NCBI RefSeq assembly: GCF_037392515.1
Contig: NC_090291.1
Coordinates: 34,166,501 to 34,230,500, forward strand
Direction: 5' to 3'
Length of the DNA: 64,000 nt
Origin: Haliotis asinina
Taxonomy: Eukaryota > Mollusca > Gastropoda > Lepetellida > Haliotidae
Part shown: positions 46,001 to 54,429 of the stretch, piece after piece
How positions within the stretch are numbered: position 1 is the first letter of the stretch
Layout of the letters: every line of letters begins with the position of its first letter
Position numbers and translations under genes: made by a program
Notes under the pieces: generated by a model
Told to the model about the DNA's origin: nothing
The model's input: the letters and a program-made list of their open reading frames with translations, nothing else
The model's database searches: none

Positions 46001-47733
46001 TATCGCTATAGTCTGGTAGAAAATGTTTCAGGGCGGTGTTTGGTAACTTTACTTTAAAACTATAAGTGCTATCCGTTTCCAATTCGGTATGAGATTTTAT
46101 AATTCTTCTATCATTGAGGATTTTAATCGTGATTATTTATCACTCGATAATAAGAAAGTTGTCTTTAAGAGCTGTCATTATTTCAAGTCAAAACAACACC
46201 TCACATGTCAAGAGTGTTGAGCTACATTTTCTGCCCGTCTATAACTGGAACTGCAAAACTCTCCCGGTATGTGCATTGGCTAAACGCAGTTGAGACACTG
46301 AAAGAGCACTGGTTACCTGGAACACACCTTGCAAGACCCAGTCGAGTAACGTCACAGCGGGTGTTGTTGGGACATATCAATTCAGCGCAGTGCCCAGAGA
46401 GAGACTAGGAACAAAACAATCCATGCACAAAATATACTTGTTAAGATACAGGGCGGTGATAGAGAAAACATTGTTGAAGTTGTATTGTCCAATGGAAGTA
46501 TTTGTGGGACGTAACAAATGACGTGCAGCAGAAAGGTCAAGGTGACAGCAGTATTTTGTATGAACATCAATGGTTGCCTGGTCTGAAATAATATTCTGAA
46601 TATTCTGACATTCTTCCAGCAAAGCAAAAAAGAAAAAAAACCAAAAGAAAGAAACAAAACAAAAACAAACAAAACAAAACAAATAACCAAACAAAAAAAC
46701 CAAACCAAACCAAAACTAAAAAAACAAAAAAAAAACAATACAAACAAAGCAGCTAAGTCCGGGGAACATGCTATCTCACACGTCGATCCAGTTTGTCCCA
46801 CAAATGGTCAACTGGGTTCAGAGCTGCTGATCTCCTGGACATTCATTTAAGAATCTGAACGTTGTGCTGAGCAAGAAAAACGCTGGTTAATCAGTGACTT
46901 CAAGTCTTTCAAAAAGCAGGTGTTTCTGAAGATCAGTTCAGACCCACTAGTCATGGGGCCCTGCCAGCAGATCAAACGCAATTCTGTTGCCGAATTCCAC
47001 AACAAACGACAAGCATATTTGGTATTTTAATTGGAACCGGTACTTCATGTACATGGACGATGTTCTAAGTAACACTGATGATGTCTATATGATCCTTACA
47101 CCAGCCTGTACAAAGAAGGTAGCTGTTGCTTTATACATGTACTCATGTAGCATGATGGGAAATGCAAACTCGTCGTGGGTCTGGATAAAATTATGATTTG
47201 CACAGACAAACATGTTGTCACATATGTAAGTGTCCTGCACGTGGCTTTCATCTGATATTTCATTTTTTAAAAAAAAAAAAAAATCCGACGAATATGTCTG
47301 TTACGACGAATATGTCAGACATTCAGAATCCAGGGAGATAGCATGGGGTTTGCAGTGTGGTGACAACATAACGCCCTGTAACAAGATGGCCTGAAATTGA
47401 AAAAAAGCTACTGTGAACACCTACCTTTGGCCAGTGTTGAATATCACTGAAGAGGAATCCCGTTCTGTCAACAACGTTAGCAATATCACTACTGTTACTG
47501 TTGAGTAGGCAAGTGCGCGTTTTCTTCTCAAATCCAAAGGACAGACATGCTGAAGACATGAGACATTCTGATGCACAGGTGTAGAGAGACTGACTCAAGA
47601 ACTTTCTGAACACCTGGTGTTCCATGTACTTATCATACTGAACTACAGAATCCATGTCCAAACAGTTGTCACCACTGACGAACTTCATGATTCCAAAAAT
47701 TAGTAAAACAACTTCTCTCCAGTAAGACCACAT
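39889..47733 (-). CDS. G2: secreted PAN-CCP-galectin chimeric lectin-like protein (complete)
   Basis: Paralogue of G1 with identical architecture. Exons 47733-47425, 46404-46317, 45593-45394, 44762-44680, 40691-40493 and 40005-39889 sum to 996 nt, 331 residues, in phase at every junction and free of stops. Domains: signal peptide, PAN/apple-like, four-cysteine module, CCP-like, galectin-type. Intron 4 is about 3.9 kb and is filled by a Penelope-like element, a LINE and a SINE; intron 5 holds a pogo-type MITE. The galectin site is altered differently from G1: YxExR, then IxN, and the tryptophan position is serine (KKLDDGSRSEFSF). Secretion is read from the leader; ligand is unknown. Confidence 0.85.
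40300..40452. mobile_element. Pogo/Tigger-type MITE
   Basis: Flanked by TA on both sides. Left end CACTAGAAACTGTCTAAACC; right end inverted CAGTGGAAGCTGCCCAAACC with TATCTGTCCAATCCGGC. The GTCTAAACCGG / GTCCAATCCGG words are typical pogo-family ends. Non-coding. It lies 40 bp downstream of G2 exon 5. Confidence 0.75.
40493..40691 (-). CDS. G2 exon 5: galectin domain, sugar-site strands
   Basis: 199 nt, acceptor ATTTGCAG, donor GTATGT. WRVGVKKQVDTLFYVEFRLD, YSGMNNTAVINKKLDDGSRS, TMAVGKTMEIQITLQDGVYR. The usual tryptophan of the galectin signature is replaced. Confidence 0.84.
40930..42640 (-). mobile_element. Penelope-like retroelement, broken
   Basis: Reverse-transcriptase motifs on the minus strand near 42640-41800 include LISYDVVDLFTNV, HGPPMGSTLSPIITEIY and SVYRKPTHTDQYLHFLSNHP. 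A GIY-YIG endonuclease-type segment follows (VVYHIQCECGDSYIIETPRP, LNRRIKQHQ; 41612-41304). RT followed by GIY-YIG is the hallmark of Penelope-like elements. The copy is 5' truncated and broken in several places. Downstream of the coding part, near 41040-41075, a degenerate hammerhead-like stem (CGGTG ... CACCGAAAC) is present. It sits in G2 intron 4 on the same strand as G2. Confidence 0.85.
42645..43870 (-). mobile_element. LINE fragment (jockey/CR1-like), broken
   Basis: Minus-strand pieces typical of the endonuclease-RT linker: LRKPWFNNECKQARQSREK, NVTSTDAKARRAFKQKKRQP and PLSMVWNVVKRVKGKDSKST (43800-43530). An RT tail piece lies at 43075-42930: NKAVVLINKINEWCHENGFT then FSKSKTNFLDFCRKYKPHKL. 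The catalytic middle of the RT is largely deleted, and a SINE-A scrap is inserted near 43270. In G2 intron 4. Confidence 0.7.
43266..43310 (-). repeat. SINE-A scrap inside the LINE
   Basis: AAGAGGCGATTAACGGGATC and GATTGGTCAGGCTTGCTGA match the reverse strand of the SINE-A centre. Confidence 0.6.
44112..44352 (+). repeat. SINE-A copy with GAGC head
   Basis: GAGCGAGCGAGCGAGTTTAG, then consensus body to CTTTTATGGCAAGCATGGGT. The last 45 bp are missing. In G2 intron 4. Confidence 0.9.
44680..44762 (-). CDS. G2 exon 4: galectin domain, first strands
   Basis: 83 nt, acceptor GTTGCAG, donor GTAAAG. KTGKYSFPCGPSNKFRLVIS and GKATEAT(R). Confidence 0.82.
45033..45288 (-). repeat. SINE-A copy, reverse orientation
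   Basis: ACCCGTGAAGGTCCCGGGGT to AAACTCACCCACTCACC. Near consensus; lies in G2 intron 3, so it has the same strand as the gene. Confidence 0.9.
45394..45593 (-). CDS. G2 exon 3: CCP/sushi-like module
   Basis: 200 nt. EFQGCGHPPEVSGANIKHDG, YEGSVATYSCDPDYRACYNN, VTSTCQSSGAWESLVGLCGQ, YRWHDT. Nearly identical to G1, including the central NNVTSTCQSS. Confidence 0.87.
46317..46404 (-). CDS. G2 exon 2: short cysteine-rich module
   Basis: 88 nt between acceptor GTTCCTAG and donor GTAACC. SLSGHCAELICPNNTRCDVT then RLGLARCVP, four cysteines and one N-glycosylation motif (NNT). Confidence 0.84.
46620..46740. repeat. A/C-rich low-complexity tract
   Basis: AAACAAAACAAAAACAAACA-type sequence. The Phe-rich minus frames 46377-46703 and 46382-46801 translate it. 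It lies in G2 intron 1. Confidence 0.9.
46745..46860 (-). mobile_element. Tc1-like transposase C-terminal scrap
   Basis: Minus strand encodes RSAALNPVDHLWDKLDRRVR, the highly conserved segment around the third catalytic acid of Tc1 transposases (SPDLNPIEHLWD). The expected E is D here. The rest of the element is gone. Confidence 0.65.
47425..47733 (-). CDS. G2 exon 1: signal peptide + PAN/apple-like domain
   Basis: 309 nt. Start MWSYWREVVLLIFGIMKFVS, donor GTAGGT after CCAAAG. Core SLYTCASECLMSSACLSFGF and KTRTCLLNSNSSDIANVVDR. An in-frame ATG 14 codons upstream exists, but the MWSY start is shared with G1 and gives a better leader. Confidence 0.88.
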
Positions 47734-47779
47734 TTTCACCAGCTGGAACTTCAAATGCGAAGTTGCTACATTCACGCTT

Positions 47780-49120
47780 TATTTCTGTTGAAACCTTTTA
47801 CCCCCGCGGCCTTACTTTTCATGACAGGTATTCAGATTTAATAATTAAGCTGAGAACATCAGTACATCAACAATGATCTCAGGTGGGGAATTATCCTCGA
47901 CAACAATCTGTTCAATACAAACGGTATTCTATTGAGCTAATTGAAATGTCAGAACTGATAAAATCATTCCACGAACCAATAATGAATTTATTATTTAACA
48001 AGACAGTTCACTGGAACAAACAAAGTACACTGTGAATAGTCAATCACTAATCAGGTGCGTGTGTTCACCCGGTGGTTGTAGTACATGAGACAAATGTACC
48101 GGGGTAAAATAAAGTCATGGCTGAAATACTGCCCATATCACTTTAGAATTTACCTCACTCGTTCATTCGTCAGTACTAAGGATCTTAATATTTACAGTGT
48201 TAACGCAATGATGTCAGCCATACGGAGGGCAATTACGATATACCTCAGAGTAATCTATACAAGTAATGAAACAAACTACGGTAATGATTTTAAAACAGTC
48301 GTCAAGTGGTAGACACTAATACACAAAGCTCCTGGACAAGAACGACAGTGTGATATCAACATAATAACATCATCATAATGCAATATAAATTACATCAACG
48401 TCTCTTAATGGATAATCTCATTATCACTAGTATGGTGATCTACCTTCGGTTGCTGGCGATCTTTAGCCCATTTATATATTATGTTGTTAACTAACAGTCT
48501 ATTATTATGAATACTCTTTAAACATATTAATTTTCTAAAAGTGGACATACTGTTTAATGCAAGAATTTTTTTCTATTTTCTCTGATCAACTGAGAACCAG
48601 TTCCATAAGTTAGTACAACGCCAAACAATCGGCACCCTGTGTCAGAAGTTGATACTGACTGGATGATAAAGACAATGTTATATTTAGCATTTTCCAAAAT
48701 ACCGTTTTAGGTGTACGTTTTAGTCCTCATCCTCCAAATCTCAAATGCGTTTTCCCTCAGTCAGTGTGTGTATGAACACAAATTACGAACAGCTACCTAA
48801 CACGGGTCAGTGGGGGAAAAAGGTGTACACAGTAAAATCTTAAATCAAATCTTTTATGAAACATGTAAAAAGAAGTATGTTGAAGAAGAATTTTTTCTTC
48901 AGTCAGATTTGTAAAAACTGCTTATGTTCTGCAAACTACTGAGAGTTAATAAAATAAGCTGAGTTTGACATCACATGAACGAGCACCACGTGACCTGACG
49001 TCATTGTTGGGAGTTAATTCATTGCTTCTGTACTGTGTAGATAACTTGCGTTCGCCATGGCATCACCTGACAATAAAACCTCTAAAACATTCATTGTTCA
49101 CACAATGACCTTACTCATTC
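47780..49120. other. Region upstream of G2, no gene recognised
   Basis: AT-rich. A repeated word (ATGGTGATCTACCTTCGGTT, 48430-48470) also occurs near 20465, 53775 and 63165 and is probably a mobile-element end. The frame 48085-48312 shows no domain. The G2 promoter should lie near 47740-48100 by position. Confidence 0.3.
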
Positions 49121-49125
49121 GCACA

Positions 49126-49185
49126 TACAGTGAAAGCTGTCAAAACCGGCGTCTGTCCAATCCGGCAAGTTGTCAACATTGGCGT
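49126..49185 (+). mobile_element. Single pogo/Tigger terminal repeat
   Basis: TA then CAGTGAAAGCTGTCAAAACC and GGCGTCTGTCCAATCCGGC, the same ends as the MITE at 40300. No matching partner was found within 1 kb, so it may be the left end of a larger decayed element. Confidence 0.5.
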
Positions 49186-49739
49186 AAAGTCCCGTTCGTT
49201 TGTGTACACCTATGACCACATATTAGATAATTCACGACTCGAGCATATGTTTATATGTAATTATTTGCATATACTAATGAATAGGAGTGTTATAATAATA
49301 ATAATCTAGGAGTGTTATAATAAACATCGTATTATTTCATGTTACCCTCGGGTTTCTTTGAAACATTTCTTTAAGTCTTTCGACAGGCAGTTATTCTTAT
49401 ATGAATTGTGAAAGGAGTGAGTTGAAGCTGAAGGTTGTGAAAATGTTTGCAATACTTTAACACCAGACAATTAGCCTAGAACTAAGACTAACCTTGTTTT
49501 CTGCACAACTAATGTTATGCTTTTCTTTGAATTCTCTAGTGTGTGTGGTGATGGTTTGCTTAGTTTTTGTTGTCGTTATCACATTTGGTTTAAGAAGCAC
49601 TTTACTCATGAATCTTTTGATTGGTATTTAGCATACAATTAGTACTCTGTTAGTGATACTGATGAATATTTTGGTCAAGACTATCTTATATTACACATTC
49701 TCCCTGGATGTGCTTCGTTGTTTCGCGCAAAAGCTAAAG

Positions 49740-50115
49740 ATGACCGCTAATTTTGTTGTAGCAATCTCTGTTCAGCCTTTCGAAATTCATTGGAGAAACA
49801 GTTACTTTCAGTTCTACCTTCGAATTCGTGATGGACATTGGTCCCTATTACAGTACAGCATACGTTAAGAGCAGCATCCTCGTGGTGGGGGCTGGACAAC
49901 GATAGTAGCTCTTCGGCCCGCGCGCACCTGGGATAGACTCTGTCCACATATGGTCGTAAAACAATTGTTTGCCGTGGGTTCCGCACTTGTGTCGGTGGAG
50001 AACGGGTTCCGGTGGTTGAGTGTAATAGGGACCAGAAACAGCGTTCCTTTTGCCCAACACACCACTTCGACCCTCACTTCACCTAGACTGTTCCCCACTG
50101 TATAATTGATCATGC
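49740..50115 (-). other. Open minus-strand region of unknown origin
   Basis: Two overlapping frames (49865-50113, 49848-50060) are open over a GC-richer patch (HMWTESIPGARGPKSYYR in one). It resembles transposase-like sequence in composition, but I cannot assign a family. Confidence 0.25.
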
Positions 50116-50295
50116 CAAACCCTGTGCGTGTTGAATATTATTGCACATTTACTTATTTTTGGGCCTTGGGCATTATGAATTGCCTATAAACCGAAGGAGA
50201 TGGCCTATGGGTCAGTCTGGTAAAAATGACCAGATGATGTTGGTCTACCATGTAATTGTTATAGGCCGAGCCATTCTGACATTAAATTAGTAGAT

Positions 50296-51560
50296 ACGAG
50301 GGGATGTCAATAAGTTTTGAGCCTTGAGCATTTTTCATACCCAGGTGTCACAGCCTATAGTACGACAATGAACCTTGGGGTGTAGCTGATGTGATAAATA
50401 AGTTTTGGTATCCTACTCTCAGAAGTTATAGAACAGCTCACACTGACAAAAAGAGACCCCCCTTACGGCAGTGAAAATGAATAAAATTTGAGTATAGAGC
50501 AGTAATTAAGCTTTTAGTTCTTGAAGGAAACTCGACGAAGAACGTTGAAGAAAGGCTTTCAGCAGTTTATGGGAAGTCTTCCCCTTTATCTGCTACCAGC
50601 AAACGATGGGTCAATGAATTTAAGCATGGTAGAGAGAGTCTTGAAGATGACCCCCGTCCAGGTCGCCCAACAACAAGCACTAGTCAGGAAAACATTGACA
50701 GAGTGCATAGACTTGTGCTGGAAAATCGTCGAATCACACTGCACGAGACCCCAGGCATTTCACACGGATCCATCGAGACAATTCTTCATGAACATCTCGT
50801 CATGTCTAAGGTGTGCGCAAGATGGGTGCCATGAATGCTTACAGATGAAATGAAGCAAACAAGGGTTACCATAAGCAACTCCATGCTAACCAGATACAAC
50901 AAGAATCCAGAAGATTTTCACTTTAGGCTAGTAACCTGTGATGAAACCTGGATCCACCACTATGATTTGGAGAGCAAACAAGAATCCATGGAATGGAAAC
51001 ATGTCACTTCTCCCAGGACCAAAAAAGCCTCCAGATCAGTGCAGAAGGTAATGGCGACAGTCTTCTGGGACAGCAAAGGATTACTTACCGAAAGGAAGAA
51101 CAATGAATGGGGAATATTGCGCTAACTTGTTGAGGCAAGTGCGACAGTCCAGCAAGGAGAAGCGCCGGGGCAAGACGTGGTATTCTTCTACATCAAGACA
51201 ATGCTCCAGTACACACCTCTCGCGTTGCAGCTGCTGCTGTCCAGGAATGCGGGTACGAAATCTTGCCGCATCCCCCCTACTCTCCAAACCTGGCATCAAG
51301 TGATTACCATCTGTTCCCAGATCTCAAGAAACACTTGCGTGGTCGTAGATTTCAGGATGATAATGAGCTTATTGTTGCTACTGGGGCTTGGTTTGAGGAC
51401 CAAAATGGCGCCTTCTACAGGGATGGCATCAGCGACTGGCAGAAAAGATGGAACAAGTGTCTTGACTCACAAAGGGACTATGTTGAAAAATAAATGTGGT
51501 TCATACCAATATTTTGTGTTTTTCTATGCAAGACTCAAAACTTATTGACATCCCCTCGTA
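50296..51560 (+). mobile_element. Mariner transposon (DD34D) with both terminal repeats
   Basis: Inverted ends CGAGGGGATGTCAATAAGTT + TTGAGCC at 50298 and CTCAAAACTTATTGACATCC + CCTCG at 51558 are flanked by TA. The transposase runs in plus frames from about 50510: TSKRWVNEFKHGRESLEDDP, RPGRPTTSTSQENIDRVHRL, then CDETWIHHYDLESKQESMEW (first acid), QDNAPVHTSRVAAAAVQECG (second) and PPYSPNLASSDYHLFPDLKK (third). Thirty-four residues separate the last two acids. It ends WNKCLDSQRDYVEK and TAA at 51490-51492. About four lesions are visible: an early stop near the start, a stop after KVCARWVP, and frame changes near 50735 and 51090-51190. So it is recent but inactive. Confidence 0.92.
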
Positions 51561-51589
51561 AATGCAGCTGTTTATGTCTTTTAGCAGCC

Positions 51590-51736
51590 CTGAATCCATG
51601 GTGTCTGCATCTTGGATATCCGGCGCTACAAGACATCGTCCTGGTTGACACTCCCGGGTGGGTGGGGAGCAGGGTTGCTGAACCGTATTCTTCTCATTAT
51701 GGCACCACCACTATCTGGTTTATCAAGAGTCTATGT
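51590..51736 (+). pseudogene. Possible GTPase-like fragment
   Basis: Open frame reading PALQDIVLVDTPGWVGSRVA and EPYSSHYGTTTIWFIKSLC. The LVDTPG word resembles the G3 motif of dynamin/septin-like GTPases. It ends at TATGTAAGTGAG, which is both a good donor and the head of the SINE inserted next to it. The stretch 52030-52260 is open only in pieces. Low support. Confidence 0.25.
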
Positions 51737-52007
51737 AAGTGAGTGAGTGAGTTTAGTTTTACGCCGCACTCAGCAATATTCCACCTATATGATGGCGGTC
51801 TGTAAATAATCGAGTCTGGACCTGACAATCCAGTCACCAACAACATGAGCATCGATCTGCGCAACTGAAAACCAATGACATGTGTCAACCAAGTCAGCAA
51901 GCCTTAACCTCTCGATCCCTTTAATCGCCTCTTACGACAAGCATAGTCATCTTTTATGGCAAGCATGGGTTGCTGAAGAAATTTTCTACCCCGGGACCTT
52001 CACGGGT
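51737..52007 (+). repeat. SINE-A copy
   Basis: GTAAGTGAGTGAGTGAGTTT to CCCCGGGACCTTCACGGGT, lightly diverged. Confidence 0.92.
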
Positions 52008-52907
52008 GGAGTTTATATGAAAAATAGAGATGCAATTAAAATGTCGATGAATCTTTGAAAAGTGTTTCCCCCAATTTTGATTCCTGGGCTCGTTTTCTGG
52101 TGACTGAGGCTACTGATTTTCTACTGGTTTCATTCGAAACAGAGCTCGTTGTCTCGTTGAAATGTGCGAGAGAGATACTGCTGCAGAACTACATGACTAG
52201 GGTGTGACAACAGTCGAACCTTTTGCCGTCAAGAGAGAAGGTATCATGGGTGAAAGTCAGAGGAACCCTTAACATCAACTTCAGTCATACCACCAACTTC
52301 CAAAGTAACTCAGTCCTGCTCGATCTCAGACAGAATCAGCCCGCAACATCGCCACAAATGTGCGACAAACAGCCAAGCACTCGGAGGTTCCTTTAGGGAG
52401 CACTTTTGTGGTGACACTGTCTTCTCAGGATATATGGACACGCTTTTCCTCCTCGCATATCTCCAATAACCATGACTCAACTGGCCAATGTACTTCAGTG
52501 AAATTGCAGAGGGTTTAAAATAGCTTCAGTGAAATACAGTTACTCATACAAGATTTTTAACCATCAGCATTATGTCTGCAGGATGCATATCTTTAAAATA
52601 CAGTGGAAACCTGATAAAGTAAAATTTCAAAGGACTCGCCAGAATTGTTTATTTGCAAATGACAGTTATATGCAGGTATGATTTACATGCACATGTATAT
52701 GTATACATCATAATAACAGACAACATTTTAAGTACTATGTTTTATTTCATAAACTTTAAATGAGGTAAGCAATACATTCATAATACAAAGTAATAAAAAG
52801 CAAACAAGATATTCCAGTCACAACTCCCCAAAAGCTGTCATGAGGGATTGTCTCTCGCCAAAAAGTGTTTCCATGTCCTTCTCTGCAACATCGTTGGCCA
52901 CCATGTT

Positions 52908-53075
52908 TATAATAATCGAGTCGGGACCAGACAATCCAGTGACCGATCTGCGCAATTGGGAACCGCTGACATGTGTCTACCAAGTCAGCGAGTCTGACCA
53001 CCCGATCCCGTTAATCGCCTCTTACGACAAGCCCTTTTGTGGCAAGCATGGATGGCTCAAGGCCTATTCTACCCC
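52908..53075 (+). repeat. SINE-A fragment, forward
   Basis: AATAATCGAGTCGGGACCAG to AAGGCCTATTCTACCCCTG, with 5' head missing. Confidence 0.8.
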
Positions 53076-53082
53076 TGCAGAA

Positions 53083-53178
53083 GTGAAAATGTCTGGTCCA
53101 TACTCGATTATATACAGACCGCCGCCATAGGGCTGAAATATTGCTGAGTACGGCGTAAAACTAAACTCACTCACTCTT
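53083..53178 (-). repeat. SINE-A fragment, reverse
   Basis: GAAAATGTCTGGTCCATACT to ACTAAACTCACTCACTC. It faces the forward fragment, making a tail-to-tail pair. Confidence 0.8.
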
Positions 53179-53894
53179 TTCATGTCCTTCTCTGCAGCAT
53201 AGTTGGTCACCATATTATTGCCTGGCATGTCAGTATCTCCATCTTGTGAAATCACGTGACGTCTGATGTTTTCTAGGGGTGCTGTTGTGGCATTAAGAGT
53301 AGGTGGTAGAGGCGGAGGCATTTCGTCTACATCTTCATCACAGGGCAGCTGGATCCTGGTCCCGAAATCGATAATGTTCTGGACAATGTCTTGCTCACTG
53401 GCAGGGCAACTGGCTACCACGTCACCATCCACATGGCATAGTGCGCAAGGGTGATGTTGTTGACAACTGAGGTAGCAGAAGGCACATCATCCTCAGTGAT
53501 CATCGTCTTTGGTGTTGGCGTGGTCAGAGATCTGGAAACCTGCGTGAAAGTAGCACTTGTTGATCGCCTGGTGTTGGACGTAGTCTCAAGCCTGTCGTTC
53601 ATGGTGCATGGCACCACGAACTGTTATGCATATGCAATCCCTGTCAATGGCGCTGAAGAACTTGGTCGCCAGCTACTTTCTGTAGTGGACCTTTAAGTTG
53701 TTGATGATGCCTTGGTGCATCGGCTGAGTGTTAGGTGTTGTATTTGGAGGCAAAATGAGGTCCTCATGGCCCCTAGTATGGTGATATACCTTCAGTTGTT
53801 GGTGAACTAGAGCTTGTTGTTTGTATATTGTAATGAATGGTTAAAATATTTTAGATTAAATTACTAGTTATAATATTAGTTGCGATAATTTAGT

Positions 53895-53975
53895 TCATCA
53901 CCTGATGAAGGAGTAAGCATTAACTCCGAAACGTTGTGTCATATAAAGAAGTTGATATCCATAAAAATCTTCATT
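53895..53975 (+). ncRNA. Hammerhead-ribozyme-like motif
   Basis: CACCTGATGAAGGAGTAAGC followed by ATTAACTCCGAAACGTTGTG. The conserved cores CTGATGA and GAAAC flank a stem (GGAGT / ACTCC). Similar cores occur at 63455-63610. Hammerhead motifs are known from Penelope-like elements and retrozymes. One extra A sits between CTGATGA and the stem, and the other stems are not clearly closed, so activity is uncertain. Confidence 0.45.
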
Positions 53976-54429
53976 CTGATAATTTAGTTGCTTTACTGTC
54001 CTTCGTTTGCAGTTAATAGTCACGACTTGGCTGGAATAATGGCGATGTGACTATTTGTTAAACTTCCAATCAACGAAGACATGTAATACAACTGAAACTG
54101 TACTTTGTCAGTAACTACTTTTTCAAAACACTTTAAAGGAAGTGCCAAGGCAGTACAAAATAAAGTGGCAGTATATATTTAGTGGCAAATACTGTGACAA
54201 TGTGGTAAAAATGCAACAATAAATACAATGACGATGATATGCACCCATTCCAAATTAATCTCAAAAACGTTGTGCTGGAAAGACTGTTTCTAATTTAAGA
54301 TATAGCACACCAAATACGATATGCGCATGCGCAGGCAACCAGGGAAGCATTACACGGTGGTGGGTGGTTGTTGTCATGTTCTGATTCTCAATCAACCCCC
54401 CTATCCCCACCCACCCCATACACACCTCC

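Larger units (their letters stand above)
52800..53705 (-). mobile_element. Pogo/Tigger-like transposase remnant
   Basis: Minus-strand C-terminal pieces of a pogo-type DDE transposase. Near 53700 there is LKVHYRK with FFSAID; at 53570-53540, AINKCYFHAGF (compare the usual 'INCFRHAGF'); at 53430-53190, DVVASCPASEQDIVQNIIDF and GTRIQLPCDEDVDEM; and near 52900-52800, NDVAEKDMETLFGERQSLM. Two SINE-A pieces in opposite orientation (52908-53178) interrupt it. Several stops and frame changes. The DDE core is not visible. Confidence 0.5.

Noticed and set aside
46377-46801. Phe-rich transmembrane-like protein
   Set aside because: Reverse translation of an A/C-rich low-complexity tract.
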